Shown piece by piece: positions 26,746 through 34,951 of a stretch of DNA of 64,000 bases. Within the stretch, counting starts at the first letter, position 1. Every line of letters starts with the position of its first letter. Made by a program: the position numbers and the translations under genes. Source of the stretch: Planctomycetota bacterium (lineage in GTDB: Bacteria; Planctomycetota; Planctomycetia; Planctomycetales; Planctomycetaceae); NCBI GenBank assembly GCA_016872645.1, contig VGZH01000021.1, positions 1 through 64,000 on the forward strand. The letters are read 5' to 3'. The notes under the pieces were generated by a model. It saw only the letters and a program-made list of their open reading frames with translations, made no database searches and was not told the origin of the DNA.

Positions 26746-26829
26746 GTAGGTCAGTCTTTTCAGGCTGATCCGATCAACATTCGACGCAATTCGGGAATTC
26801 GAGTCAGGCTGGAAAGCCTGGCCTACTGG
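26746..26829. repeat. Imperfect inverted repeat between rfbC and pdxA
   Basis: GTAGGTCAGTCTTTTCAGGCTGATC (26746-26770) is roughly the reverse complement of GAGTCAGGCTGGAAAGCCTGGCCTAC (about 26800-26825), and the second arm itself contains the self-pairing AGGCTGGAAAGCCT. It overlaps the last codons of rfbC. The core AGGCTGGAA is shared with the inverted repeat at 60124-60164, so this is likely a dispersed repeat. Confidence 0.5.
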
Positions 26830-27374
26830 ATCGCATCGTAGACCTCGGCGCGATCGAGCGGGATGCCGGCGCGGTCTTTGTTGGAGAGAATTGGTTCGTC
26901 AGTCAGCGGCCATTCGATGCCCAGTGCGGGGTCGTTCCAGAGCAGCGTCCGTTCGTGCTCGGGAAAGTACAAGTCGGTGCACTTGTAGGTGAAGTCGGCA
27001 GTGTCGCTGAGCACGCAGAAGCCGTGCGCGCAGCCGGGGGGAATGTAGACTTGGCGGCACGTCTCGTGACTGAGTTCTAAACCGAGCCAGCGTCCGAAGG
27101 TCGGCGACGGTCGCCGCAGATCGACAACGACGTCGAAGATTTTGCCTTGCAGAACTTGCACCAGCTTTCCTTGCGGATGCTGAATCTGGTAGTGCAAGCC
27201 TCGCAGCGTCCCCTTTGCAGATCGCGAGAAGTTGTCCTGCACGAAGTCGGCAGTCAGACCGGCGTCGCGGTAACGCGGACGTTGAAAGGTCTCGGTAAAG
27301 AAGCCGCGCGGGTCTCGGAAGACCTTCGGCTGGATCAACAGCACACCAGAGATCGTGGTGGTTTCGACGTGCAT
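26823..27374 (-). CDS. rfbC: dTDP-4-dehydrorhamnose 3,5-epimerase
   Basis: 183 residues, normal length. A cupin-fold enzyme that epimerises dTDP-4-keto-6-deoxyglucose on the way to dTDP-rhamnose for surface polysaccharides. Visible family text: IQPKVFRDPRGFFTETFQRPRYRDAGL, FVQDNFSRSAKGTLRGLHYQ (catalytic His of RGLHYQ), GKLVQVLQGKIFDVVVDLRRPSPTFGRW, IPPGCAHGFCVLSDTADFTYKCTDLYFPEHERTLLWNDPALGIEWPL (Tyr in the KCTDLY region). Four bases separate its start from the stop of the upstream Trm112-like gene, so they share a transcript. No other rhamnose gene is in the window. Confidence 0.96.
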   Translation of the reverse strand: MHVETTTISGVLLIQPKVFRDPRGFFTETFQRPRYRDAGLTADFVQDNFSRSAKGTLRGLHYQIQHPQGKLVQVLQGKIFDVVVDLRRPSPTFGRWLGLELSHETCRQVYIPPGCAHGFCVLSDTADFTYKCTDLYFPEHERTLLWNDPALGIEWPLTDEPILSNKDRAGIPLDRAEVYDAIQ

Positions 27375-27378
27375 GGTT

Positions 27379-27600
27379 TCACGGGGCGTCGGGAGTAGCT
27401 CGTTGAATGATCGCGGCCCATTCGTCGGAGGCCGTTAGCAGAGCTTCGTCGGAGAGCATCACCGGGATGTCGTCCTTGACCTCGTAGCGCCGACGACAGG
27501 CTTCACCTCGACAGACAAAGCTTTGAACATCGACCACCAGCTTGGATTGGCAAGCAGGGCAGACAAGCAGTTGGGAATAGGACTGGAGGTCGATGGACAT
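27379..27600 (-). CDS. Trm112-like / UPF0434 small zinc-ribbon protein
   Basis: 73 residues. The sequence LLVCPACQSKLVVDVQSFVCRGEACRRRYEVKDDIPVMLSDEALL contains a zinc ribbon of four Cys (CPAC ... C ... C) and the IPVML motif of the Trm112/UPF0434 (YcaR-like) family. In eukaryotes Trm112 activates methyltransferases; bacterial versions are short and of unclear partner. ATG at 27600; ends 4 bp before rfbC, so translational coupling is likely. Functional link to rfbC is not implied. Confidence 0.88.
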   Translation of the reverse strand: MSIDLQSYSQLLVCPACQSKLVVDVQSFVCRGEACRRRYEVKDDIPVMLSDEALLTASDEWAAIIQRATPDAP

Positions 27601-27668
27601 GATTCTTGGCTAAGGGGCGAAGACTGAGGGGTGAAGCGTGAGACTTGCGTCCCTCATCGCCTTGCCAC

Positions 27669-28688
27669 TCAGAATCCGCGAAGAGTGCGGATGTCGTCGA
27701 ACGTCCGGAGTTGATAGTCGATCTGGACGTAGTCCAGCAACCGGCAGAGGCAGCGAACAGCCACACCTAATCCATCGGGGCCGCTGAAGCCGCCGAATTG
27801 TCCGCCACCTTTGAGGTGTGGCTCGACCTCCAGGAAGAAGCCGGGGGCTCCAAGCGACTTGATCCGCTTTTCGAGTTTCGGCAGGTGCTCGCGCAGGTCT
27901 TTGAGGACCAGATCGTGACCGCCGTCACCTCGATCGGCTGGGACGAAGTTCCTCAGTCGCTCTTCGTCGACGGCACCGGTCCAGGTCATCGATGGATCGA
28001 TCTTATAGTCCTTGATGTGCATCCAACCCAGATGGTCGCGCATCGCGAGGTACTCTTCGTAGCACTGCTGCGGCTTCTTGTTTTGGCAGGCGACGTTGCC
28101 GCCGTCGAAGATCAGCAGCATGTTTTTCCGCTTCACGGCGCGAGCCAGCTTGGCCATCATCGGGCCAGTGTCGCCGATTAGGTTTGGTTCGATTTCGAGT
28201 CCGTAAACCAGCCCCGCTTTCGCGCAGAGGTCGGCGATTTGCCCGATTTGATCGACGGCTTGCTGAAAGTACGGCTGCGGGTTTTCGCCGCGCGGCGGAT
28301 AGAACGAGAAGCCGCGGATCAGCACCGTGCCGAGTTCCTTCGCAGCGTTGATTGTTGAGGCGACCTCGGTTTTGAGGTACTCCTTGAACGGCACGAATTT
28401 GTTGTGCGAGCCGTCCTCTTTGTCTTTCAGCTTTACCTTGCCGATGCGCGAACCGATGCTCGTGACGCCGACGCCGTACTCGGCGTTGAGCTTGGCAAGC
28501 GTTTGGTACTCGGCCTTGCTGAGCGTGACAACGTGCTTGACCTCGCCAGTCGAATTCACGTCGATGAATCGCGGGCTGTAAAATTTCAGTCCGACCGCTG
28601 CGATCGCGGAGAGTTGCTCCAACGCGGTCTTGCGGTTCGCAGCTTCATCGGCAAAGGCGCTGAGAAACACTTGTGGGGCGGCGGTCAT
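27669..28688 (-). CDS. Sugar-phosphate isomerase/epimerase-like TIM-barrel protein
   Basis: 339 residues from ATG 28688, which has GGAAGGACTCCCGC upstream. The frame is open to 28754 without support. Family xylose-isomerase-like TIM barrel (AP_endonuc_2): it opens with [34 protein letters not shown], has [15 protein letters not shown] (metal-ligand Glu), [15 protein letters not shown] (Asp), [11 protein letters not shown] (His) and [25 protein letters not shown] near the end (Glu). These residues suit a divalent-metal isomerase or epimerase of a sugar. The substrate cannot be told. A strong terminator of the upstream gene precedes it, so it is probably its own unit. Confidence 0.85.
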   Translation of the reverse strand: MTAAPQVFLSAFADEAANRKTALEQLSAIAAVGLKFYSPRFIDVNSTGEVKHVVTLSKAEYQTLAKLNAEYGVGVTSIGSRIGKVKLKDKEDGSHNKFVPFKEYLKTEVASTINAAKELGTVLIRGFSFYPPRGENPQPYFQQAVDQIGQIADLCAKAGLVYGLEIEPNLIGDTGPMMAKLARAVKRKNMLLIFDGGNVACQNKKPQQCYEEYLAMRDHLGWMHIKDYKIDPSMTWTGAVDEERLRNFVPADRGDGGHDLVLKDLREHLPKLEKRIKSLGAPGFFLEVEPHLKGGGQFGGFSGPDGLGVAVRCLCRLLDYVQIDYQLRTFDDIRTLRGF

Positions 28689-28702
28689 GCGGGAGTCCTT
28701 CC

Positions 28703-28737
28703 AAAAAAAATTCCCCACCGGCGCTGCGCCGGTGGGG
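28703..28737 (-). terminator. Rho-independent terminator of the cupredoxin-like gene
   Basis: On the minus strand, CCCCACCGGCGC and GCGCCGGTGGGG (28713-28737) form a 12-bp GC-rich stem, followed by eight T (A-run at 28703-28710 on plus). It lies 20 bases after the stop of the gene at 28758-29522 and just before the ribosome-binding site of the next gene. Confidence 0.85.
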
Positions 28738-28757
28738 TCAGCGACATTCCTCACGAA

Positions 28758-29522
28758 CTATTGCTTGGCCAACTTTTCAGCCTTGACCTTGATCACGCCA
28801 AGTTCCTTGGTCTTGCCGTCTTCAATCGTGATCTTGACGGACTTCTCGACGTAGCCAGGTCGTTCGTGCCAGTAGCGAAACTCCAATTCGCCGGCCGGAA
28901 GATTGTCGATCTTGAACTTGCCGTCCTTGTCCGTCACGACGGCATACGGGTGGTCGATGACCAGGCAATAGGCGGACATCCAGGGGTGAATGTCGCACTT
29001 GATTTGTGTCGGCAGAGTCTCAGCGACTTTGACTTTCCAAGGCAGGCCCTTCTGCTCGTTGGCGGGAACGGTGAAATTGACCGGATTGTTTTTGATCGGG
29101 TTCGGCCGGGTGTTGTGATTGCAGTTGTCCATCGATTTCACCATCAGTGTCTGGTCCGTTCGCATCACTTGCGCGTGCGGTTGAAACTGGCAGTTCTTCT
29201 GATCGAGCACGACTTCGCTGCCTTTTGATTTCGCCAGCGAGGGATGTACCGCTGGTTTCCGGATGGCGGGAATGAACACGAAAATGTTGGCGATCCCTTT
29301 GTTCTCTTTGTTGATGACCAGTTCGTCGGTCGGCACCTTCTTGGAACAGACCGACTCTTTAACGTTTTCGACTTCGTCTACGGCGGGAATTTCGCCCTCC
29401 AGGACGAACTGGCCCGACAGATTTCCCCACTTCTGAGCGTAAGCTGGCGATGCAGTCGGAATGAGAGCCGCGGACAGGGTGACGGCGAGCATTGCTCGCC
29501 AGATGGAGCGAAACGATTTCAT
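28758..29522 (-). CDS. Secreted cupredoxin-like protein with carboxypeptidase-regulatory domain
   Basis: 254 residues from ATG 29522 (AAGGTGCCTTTC upstream). A signal peptide ends at SPAYA (residues about 10-30). The central part contains HAQVMRTDQTLMVKSMDNCNHNTRP and then PTQIKCDIHPWMSAYCLVIDHPYAVV: the CDIHPWM run gives Cys, His and Met with the CxxHxxM spacing of blue-copper ligands, with an upstream His as possible fourth. Then VTDKDGKFKIDNLPAGELEFRYWHERPGYVEK is a carboxypeptidase-regulatory-like segment. So a periplasmic copper electron carrier is plausible (inference). It stands divergent to the complex I genes, separated by a short open frame. It ends at a strong terminator. Confidence 0.8.
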   Translation of the reverse strand: MKSFRSIWRAMLAVTLSAALIPTASPAYAQKWGNLSGQFVLEGEIPAVDEVENVKESVCSKKVPTDELVINKENKGIANIFVFIPAIRKPAVHPSLAKSKGSEVVLDQKNCQFQPHAQVMRTDQTLMVKSMDNCNHNTRPNPIKNNPVNFTVPANEQKGLPWKVKVAETLPTQIKCDIHPWMSAYCLVIDHPYAVVTDKDGKFKIDNLPAGELEFRYWHERPGYVEKSVKITIEDGKTKELGVIKVKAEKLAKQ

Positions 29523-29665
29523 GAAAGGCACCTTGTGAAATGTGGACACATGGAACTCGGCAGGCCGCGCAGTCGCGGTTCGCGGAGGGCGGAAGGCAGC
29601 CTTCCCGAAGCCAACTCCACGGTGAGTCAGAAAAGACTAGCGAACCAGCTCGGCAAGTTGAACGG

Positions 29666-29833
29666 CTAAGCGAACCCGCCTGCAAATTCCGCCCCCACGT
29701 TCGCCGAGAGCACGGACGCAAGCACCACAAGCCCACGCTTCCGGCGAACGTGTCGAGTCCAACTTCCAAGCATTGAGAAGACCGGCAAGCGATGGTTCCG
29801 CAGTCGCTTGAATCCCGAATTTTGTTTTGTCAT
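29666..29833 (-). CDS. Possible small basic protein
   Basis: 55 residues from ATG 29833, preceded by GAGGCGGAGACT, one of the better ribosome-binding sites here. The product is very basic (KRLRNHRLP, TRHVRRKRG) and ends in a hydrophobic stretch, LVVLASVLSANVGAEFAGGF. It could be a short membrane-associated peptide, a leader for the gene at 29522, or a chance frame. No homologue recognised. Confidence 0.3.
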   Translation of the reverse strand: MTKQNSGFKRLRNHRLPVFSMLGSWTRHVRRKRGLVVLASVLSANVGAEFAGGFA

Positions 29834-30009
29834 AGTCTCCGCCTCGTTAGGCCTCGGCGGGAGCTGCTGAGGCTTGGTTTGTTGTGAGATGGAGCGTTTT
29901 TCCGCGTCCAGAGGCGGCTCAACAGACCGACCGGCGGGTTGCTTCCGCCGGTGAGTTCCGCAATCCACGCGGGCGAAATCTTCGCCGGCGACAACGTGCC
30001 GAATGGACG

Positions 30010-31278
30010 ATGGACACACTGTTGGCTGCCAACTCTCTAGCGGAGTATCTCCACACGAACGGCGTGCCGGTCGTTGGCCCGCTTGATGATTCGACCGCGA
30101 TGATCGTCGCCGCAGTCGTGCATGTCGCTTTGGTCGGAGCCTGGTTCGGTTTGCCCGCCGGACTTTTCATCTGGGCCGAGCGAAAAATCTCCGGCCGTAT
30201 TCAGGACCGCCTGGGCCCGACACGCACCGGCGGAAAATTCGGCTGGCTGCAATCGCTGGCAGACGGCATCAAGCTGATCCAGAAAGAAGACCTTGTGCCG
30301 AAGGATGCGGACGGCCTGATGTTTCGGCTGGCTCCGTACATTGTCGTGGTGGCCTCCTTCGTCGGCTACATCGCTCTGCCATTTTCCGATGGTTGGGCGG
30401 CGATGGTGCTTGACGTCGGTTTGTTTCTGACGCTGGCGGTTCTCTCGCTGGAGGTGCTGGGGGTTATCCTGGCTGGCTATTCGAGCGGCTCAAAGTGGGC
30501 ACTCTTCGGAGCCATGCGCGAAGGAGCCCAGATGGTCAGCTACGAAATCCCGATGGCGATTTGCGCTCTTTGCCCGATCGTCACGGCGGGAACGCTGAAT
30601 CTGAACGAGGTCGCGTTGCTGCAATCGGGTGGAGCCTGGAATTGGAATGTTTTGCACCCGTTCAACTTCTTTGCCTTCTTTGTCTACTTCACCTGCGCGA
30701 CGGCCAGTTGCAAGCGAGCCCCTTTCGATTTGGCTGAGGCGGAGAGCGAACTGGTTGCCGGATTTCTCACCGAATACAGCGGCTTCCGCTGGTCGCTGTT
30801 CTTTCTCGCCGAGTACGCCAGCATGTTTCTCGTGAGCGGTTTGGCGGTTGTGCTGTTCCTTGGTGGCTGGGACGACGGCTTCGGGATCATCGTCGCGATC
30901 AAGAAAGCGTTCCCCGATTTCCTCGGGACGTTCATCGCCAACGTAATTGGATTGAAGGTGTTCCTGATCAAGTCGTCGATTCTGGTCTGCGTGCAGATTT
31001 GGGTTCGCTGGACATTGCCTCGGCTGCGCATTGACCAAGTGATGACGACCTGCTTGAAGTATCTCATTCCGATCAGTTGCTTCCTGTTTGCCGGAACGGT
31101 CGCCTATCCGCTGGTGCTGGCAAAGATGTCCGGGCAGACGTCGATTATCGGTCCGCCCGCTGGTGAGCGTTTGGTGCAGCCCAGGTCAGCGTCCGCAACG
31201 AGCCGGCTCGAGCCGAATGGAACCAACCCCGCAAGTGTGCAGGTTTCTGCGGCTTCGTCTGAAGGGAGCCAGCCATGA
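30010..31278 (+). CDS. nuoH: NADH-quinone oxidoreductase subunit H
   Basis: 422 residues from ATG 30010; an in-frame upstream extension to 29884 is polar and unlikely. Complex I membrane subunit forming the quinone site with the peripheral arm. Core motifs are intact: LFIWAERKISGRIQDRLGPTRTGGKFGWLQSLADGIKLIQKED, SSGSKWALFGAMREGAQMVSYEIPM, and APFDLAEAESELVAGFLTEYSGFRWSLFFLAEYASM with the charged loop that contacts the quinone. The last 45 residues after the final helix are a Ser/Ala/Pro-rich tail (SATSRLEPNGTNPASVQVSAASSEGSQP), unlike E. coli NuoH (325 aa). Its stop overlaps nuoJ (ATGA). First gene of the cluster. Confidence 0.97.
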   Translation: MDTLLAANSLAEYLHTNGVPVVGPLDDSTAMIVAAVVHVALVGAWFGLPAGLFIWAERKISGRIQDRLGPTRTGGKFGWLQSLADGIKLIQKEDLVPKDADGLMFRLAPYIVVVASFVGYIALPFSDGWAAMVLDVGLFLTLAVLSLEVLGVILAGYSSGSKWALFGAMREGAQMVSYEIPMAICALCPIVTAGTLNLNEVALLQSGGAWNWNVLHPFNFFAFFVYFTCATASCKRAPFDLAEAESELVAGFLTEYSGFRWSLFFLAEYASMFLVSGLAVVLFLGGWDDGFGIIVAIKKAFPDFLGTFIANVIGLKVFLIKSSILVCVQIWVRWTLPRLRIDQVMTTCLKYLIPISCFLFAGTVAYPLVLAKMSGQTSIIGPPAGERLVQPRSASATSRLEPNGTNPASVQVSAASSEGSQP

Positions 31279-31988
31279 ACACGACGCAGCTGACCCTGTT
31301 TTGGCTGTTCGCTGCGTTGACTTGTGGCGGTGCGATCGCGGTCTGCGTGTCCCAAAATGTTGTCCGCATGGCGTTCTCGCTGGTGCTGACGCTCGGCTCG
31401 ACGGCGGTCCTGTTCCTGCTGTTGGGTGCGGACTTCGTCGGTGCAACGCAACTACTGGTCTACGTCGGGGGCACGTTGGTTCTGATTGTGTTTGGCGTGA
31501 TGCTGACCGCGACGGGGCCGTTCACTCGCATCAAGAGTTCGGCGGCTGGCGGCATTCTATCTGGGCTGATTGGCATCGCCTTCTTGTTCATTGTCGCCAG
31601 CACGGTGACGTCGGTGCGTTGGGTGGACTCGGATAAAGGCCAGGGGGTTGCCTCGAAAATTGAGTTCGGGACGCATTCCAAAGCGGTTGCGAGTCATTTC
31701 AATCCCGAGCAGCAGGGCAACACAACTCGACAGTTGGGCTTGAGTTTTCTCTCGCTTCGGGCGGATCGCGATTTGAAATTCGGCATCCCTCCGGCGCCGG
31801 TGGAAGAATCCAACACGGCTCCGGTCATTCCCGGCGAGTCAGTGGCTGCGGCAGCACTGCCTTTGAATTCGAACCCGAAGCTGAGCGTTGGCTATCTCCT
31901 GCCGTTTGAAATTGTCTCCGTGCATCTGCTCGTCGTGTTGGTGGGTGCGGCGTACCTCGCTCGAACCAAGCGGCGAACGAAATCGTAG
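31275..31988 (+). CDS. nuoJ: NADH-quinone oxidoreductase subunit J
   Basis: 237 residues, starting in the nuoH stop (ATGA). Five membrane helices expected: LFWLFAALTCGGAIAVCV, NVVRMAFSLVLTLGSTAVLFLLLG, FVGATQLLVYVGGTLVLIVFGVML (family core), GGILSGLIGIAFLFIVAST, and LPFEIVSVHLLVVLVGAAYLARTKR. It helps carry the proton path of complex I next to NuoK. Between helices four and five there is a polar insertion of about 85 residues (roughly 112-200), which explains the length against about 184 in E. coli. Its role is unknown. Confidence 0.95.
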   Translation: MNTTQLTLFWLFAALTCGGAIAVCVSQNVVRMAFSLVLTLGSTAVLFLLLGADFVGATQLLVYVGGTLVLIVFGVMLTATGPFTRIKSSAAGGILSGLIGIAFLFIVASTVTSVRWVDSDKGQGVASKIEFGTHSKAVASHFNPEQQGNTTRQLGLSFLSLRADRDLKFGIPPAPVEESNTAPVIPGESVAAAALPLNSNPKLSVGYLLPFEIVSVHLLVVLVGAAYLARTKRRTKS

Positions 31989-32024
31989 GTACCGGCAACT
32001 CGTCGGCCTGTTCCAGGATTTTTT

Positions 32025-32336
32025 ATGCAACCCATCGACCCCAATCCTTTCTTGATTGTTGGCGCTGTGCTGTTTGTCTGCGGCGTTGTCTGTATGACGA
32101 CTAAGCGGAATGGCATTGGAGTGCTGATGGGGGTGGAACTGGTGCTCAATGGGGCGAACTTGAACTTCATCACGTTCTCGAGATGCACTCCCTTGGGTCT
32201 CGACGGACAGGTGTTTTCACTGTTCGTGATCGTGCTCGCTGCGGCCGAGGCGGCCGTGGCGTTGGCGATTGCTCTGAACTTTTACAACAACCACCTGACG
32301 ATCGACGTCGATCGCGGGGATGAACTCCACGGCTGA
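32025..32336 (+). CDS. nuoK: NADH-quinone oxidoreductase subunit K
   Basis: 103 residues, typical of NuoK (100 in E. coli). Three helices: PFLIVGAVLFVCGVVCMTTKR, GIGVLMGVELVLNGANLNFITF with the proton-path Glu of MGVELVLN, and FSLFVIVLAAAEAAVALAIALNFY with the second essential Glu of AAAEAAV. Related to MnhC/MrpC antiporter subunits. It follows nuoJ by 36 bases and precedes nuoL by 51. Confidence 0.97.
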   Translation: MQPIDPNPFLIVGAVLFVCGVVCMTTKRNGIGVLMGVELVLNGANLNFITFSRCTPLGLDGQVFSLFVIVLAAAEAAVALAIALNFYNNHLTIDVDRGDELHG

Positions 32337-32349
32337 TGCGGCGCGGAAC

Positions 32350-32385
32350 TTTGAGACTTGAAATCTGAGATCTGAAATCAGAACA
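32350..32385 (+). repeat. Degenerate TGAAATC-type repeats before nuoL
   Basis: Reads TTTGAGACTTGAAATCTGAGATCTGAAATCAGAAC, several imperfect copies of a roughly 9-base GAAATCTGA unit directly before the nuoL start. Similar runs stand before the genes at 38252 and 46462. They may hold purine-rich ribosome entry signals or be simple repeats spread between genes. Confidence 0.4.
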
Positions 32386-32387
32386 AC

Positions 32388-34820
32388 ATGGACTCACTCG
32401 GTAACACACTCGCGAACCTGCTGACCATTGCCTGGCTGCTGCCATTGTTCGGCTTTGTGGTGCAGATTCTGTTCGCGCACAAGTGGGGTCGCAAAAGCAA
32501 GGCGGCGGCCTACCTGGCGATCTTCTGCATCGGTACCGGCTTCGTTTGCAGCGCGACCGCATTCTACAAATGGGACAAGCAAGCAGGGCACTTGGTCTTC
32601 AAAGAGGCCAAGCCCGCTGCCACTGAAGTCGCCGAACCGAAAAACGATTCGAAGGCCGAAGTCACCGAAGAGGCTCACCCCAAAAAACATTCCGGCAGGC
32701 AAACGGTCTTCTCGGGGACGTTTTACCAACTTGCTCAGTTCGGTGACCTGCAACTTTCGCTCGACTACTACATCGACAGCCTGACTCTGGCGATGTTCGT
32801 GATGGTCACGCTGATCGCCACCTGCATTCACATCTTTGCGACCGGCTACATGTCCGAAGAGCTGGTTGAGGACTATGTTGATCACCAGGTTCACTCGCAC
32901 GATGGCGGTCACTTCCATCGGCCGGGGCGGTTCTACCGATTCTTCTCGTACCTGTCCCTGTTCTGCTTCGCGATGCTGGGGCTCGTGATCGCCGGGAATA
33001 TTTTTCAGGTCTTCGTCTTCTGGGAATTGGTCGGCATTTGCAGTTACTTGCTGATCGGCTTCTACGTCGAGCGACACTCCGCCAGCACGGCGGCCAACAA
33101 GGCGTTCATCGTCAATCGCGTCGGCGACTTCGGCTTCATCATCGGCTTGATGATTCTTTGGACGTCGTTCGGCACCTTCAATTTCGCAGACCAGCATGTG
33201 TCCGATGGTGGCGTTAAGCCCGGATTGTTCTCGATGGTGACTCGCGATCATCACGGCGAGTTCCCCAAGAGCGCCGACGGTAAAGAAGTGGTCCTGACGA
33301 CTCAACAAGATGGTCACGGAGCTTGGCAGGTTCCACCGGAAACCAGTCCACGCAAGACGATCGCTTACACACTGCTGATCGTGGCGGGCTTGGGAGTCTT
33401 CGGCGGCTGCGTCGGCAAGAGTGCTCAGTTCCCGTTGCAGACGTGGTTGCCCGACGCGATGGAAGGTCCAACTCCGGTTTCCGCTCTGGTGCATTCGGCG
33501 ACGATGGTCGCGGCAGGCGTCTATCTGGCGGGACGGTTCTATCCGATGTTCGTCCCCGAAGTGTTGCTGGTCATCGCCTACGTCGGCTGCATTACCGCGT
33601 TCGTCGCCGCGACAATTGCGATTGTCGCGACGGACATCAAGAAGGTGCTGGCCTATTCGACGATCAGCCAGCTCGGCTACATGATGCTTGGTCTGGGTGT
33701 CGGTGGTTGGGGGGCCGGCTTGTTTCACTTGATCACGCATGCGTTCTTCAAGTCGCTGATGTTCCTCTGCTCCGGCAGCGTGATTGCCGGTTGTCATCAC
33801 GAGCAAGAGATGCCCAAGATGGGCGGCCTGCTCCGCAAGATGCCGATCACCGCCCTGACGATGCTGGTCGGAGTGATCGCGATCGCCGGCTTAGCGATTC
33901 CCGGCATCTATCTGAAGTTCTGGTCGTTCGTCCCGTACCTGTCCGTTTATGAGGACCACGGTTATGTCCTGTCGTTTTCGGGATACCATTCCAAAGATGC
34001 GATTCTGGCCACAGCATTGGCCTACACGAAGCTCAATCCGCTCCACTTCCTGCTGTTCCTGATTCCGTTGCTGACAGCGGGAATCACGTCGTTCTACATG
34101 TTCCGGTTGTGGTTCTACACGTTCCTCGGCAAACCGCGCGATCAGCACCTGCACGAACACGTTCACGAATCGCCGTGGGTCATGACCGCGCCGTTGTTGG
34201 TCTTGTCTTTCTTCGCGGCGTTCTGCGCCCTCGGTGGCGAGCATCACGGCAGCCTGTTTGGAGTGTTGCATCACAGCGAACCGGTTCACGTGCATCACGG
34301 TTTTGAGGCGGCGAACTCCGTGTCGCTTCCCAGCCATCAGGCCATTGAGGATTCACATGCCAGCGCCGGCCAAGCCGCCTTGCTGGCGGCGTTCGTGGGG
34401 ATGGCGCTCTCGTACTTGATCTACGGCAAGGGAGTCGTCAATCCAGACGAGATCCAGCGGCAAGCCAGTGGAGTTCACGCCTTTCTGGCCAACAAGTGGG
34501 GCTTTGATGACCTCTACGATGTCATGTTCGTGAAGCCGGCGCATGTCGTCGCCAAGTTCGCGGCGGCGATTGACAAGTTTGTATTCGACGAAATCTTGCA
34601 CACATTCGTGCGAATGGGGATCGCAGTCTCGAAATGGGATCGCAAGTTTGATGAGGGAGTCATTGACGGCATCGTCAATCTGATGGGGAACTCGACGCAC
34701 TCGCTGGGAATCAGCCTCCGCAACGTGCAGACCGGAAAAATTCGTCAGTATGTGACGTTCATCGCCGTCAGTGTGGTGACGTTGTTTGTGTTGCTGTTCG
34801 CGCTGTATCCGAAAGGTTGA
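32388..34820 (+). CDS. nuoL: NADH-quinone oxidoreductase subunit L, extended form
   Basis: 810 residues against 613 in E. coli. Antiporter-like proton-pumping subunit at the end of the membrane arm, with the long lateral helix. Core: FVFWELVGICSYLLIGFY (Glu in a helix), FPLQTWLPDAMEGPTPVSALVHSATMVAAGVYL, VATDIKKVLAYSTISQLGYMMLGLGVGGW (Lys), ITHAFFKSLMFLCSGSVI (Lys), and SFYMFRLWFYTFLG. Two unusual parts: after the second helix a charged insert (residues 70-105: AKPAATEVAEPKNDSKAEVTEEAHPKKHSG), and His-rich loops (DHQVHSHDGGHFH; HLHEHVHESP; HHSEPVHVHHGF). The C-terminus carries an extra helix region after the lateral helix. Ends 131 bp before nuoM. Confidence 0.96.
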   Translation: MDSLGNTLANLLTIAWLLPLFGFVVQILFAHKWGRKSKAAAYLAIFCIGTGFVCSATAFYKWDKQAGHLVFKEAKPAATEVAEPKNDSKAEVTEEAHPKKHSGRQTVFSGTFYQLAQFGDLQLSLDYYIDSLTLAMFVMVTLIATCIHIFATGYMSEELVEDYVDHQVHSHDGGHFHRPGRFYRFFSYLSLFCFAMLGLVIAGNIFQVFVFWELVGICSYLLIGFYVERHSASTAANKAFIVNRVGDFGFIIGLMILWTSFGTFNFADQHVSDGGVKPGLFSMVTRDHHGEFPKSADGKEVVLTTQQDGHGAWQVPPETSPRKTIAYTLLIVAGLGVFGGCVGKSAQFPLQTWLPDAMEGPTPVSALVHSATMVAAGVYLAGRFYPMFVPEVLLVIAYVGCITAFVAATIAIVATDIKKVLAYSTISQLGYMMLGLGVGGWGAGLFHLITHAFFKSLMFLCSGSVIAGCHHEQEMPKMGGLLRKMPITALTMLVGVIAIAGLAIPGIYLKFWSFVPYLSVYEDHGYVLSFSGYHSKDAILATALAYTKLNPLHFLLFLIPLLTAGITSFYMFRLWFYTFLGKPRDQHLHEHVHESPWVMTAPLLVLSFFAAFCALGGEHHGSLFGVLHHSEPVHVHHGFEAANSVSLPSHQAIEDSHASAGQAALLAAFVGMALSYLIYGKGVVNPDEIQRQASGVHAFLANKWGFDDLYDVMFVKPAHVVAKFAAAIDKFVFDEILHTFVRMGIAVSKWDRKFDEGVIDGIVNLMGNSTHSLGISLRNVQTGKIRQYVTFIAVSVVTLFVLLFALYPKG

Positions 34821-34951
34821 ATTTGCAGTGCGGCGGGTTATCGCCGCTTTGGATCGCGTCAGTAAGCCGGCTGACGAGATTAATGACCATCGGCAAACTC
34901 CGAGAAATTCAAAGCGGTGCTGACACACCGTACTCCATAGGGAAACGGACC

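Noticed and set aside
32394-33806. 470-codon minus-strand open frame
   Set aside because: Shadow of nuoL; membrane-protein codons give charged antisense text.
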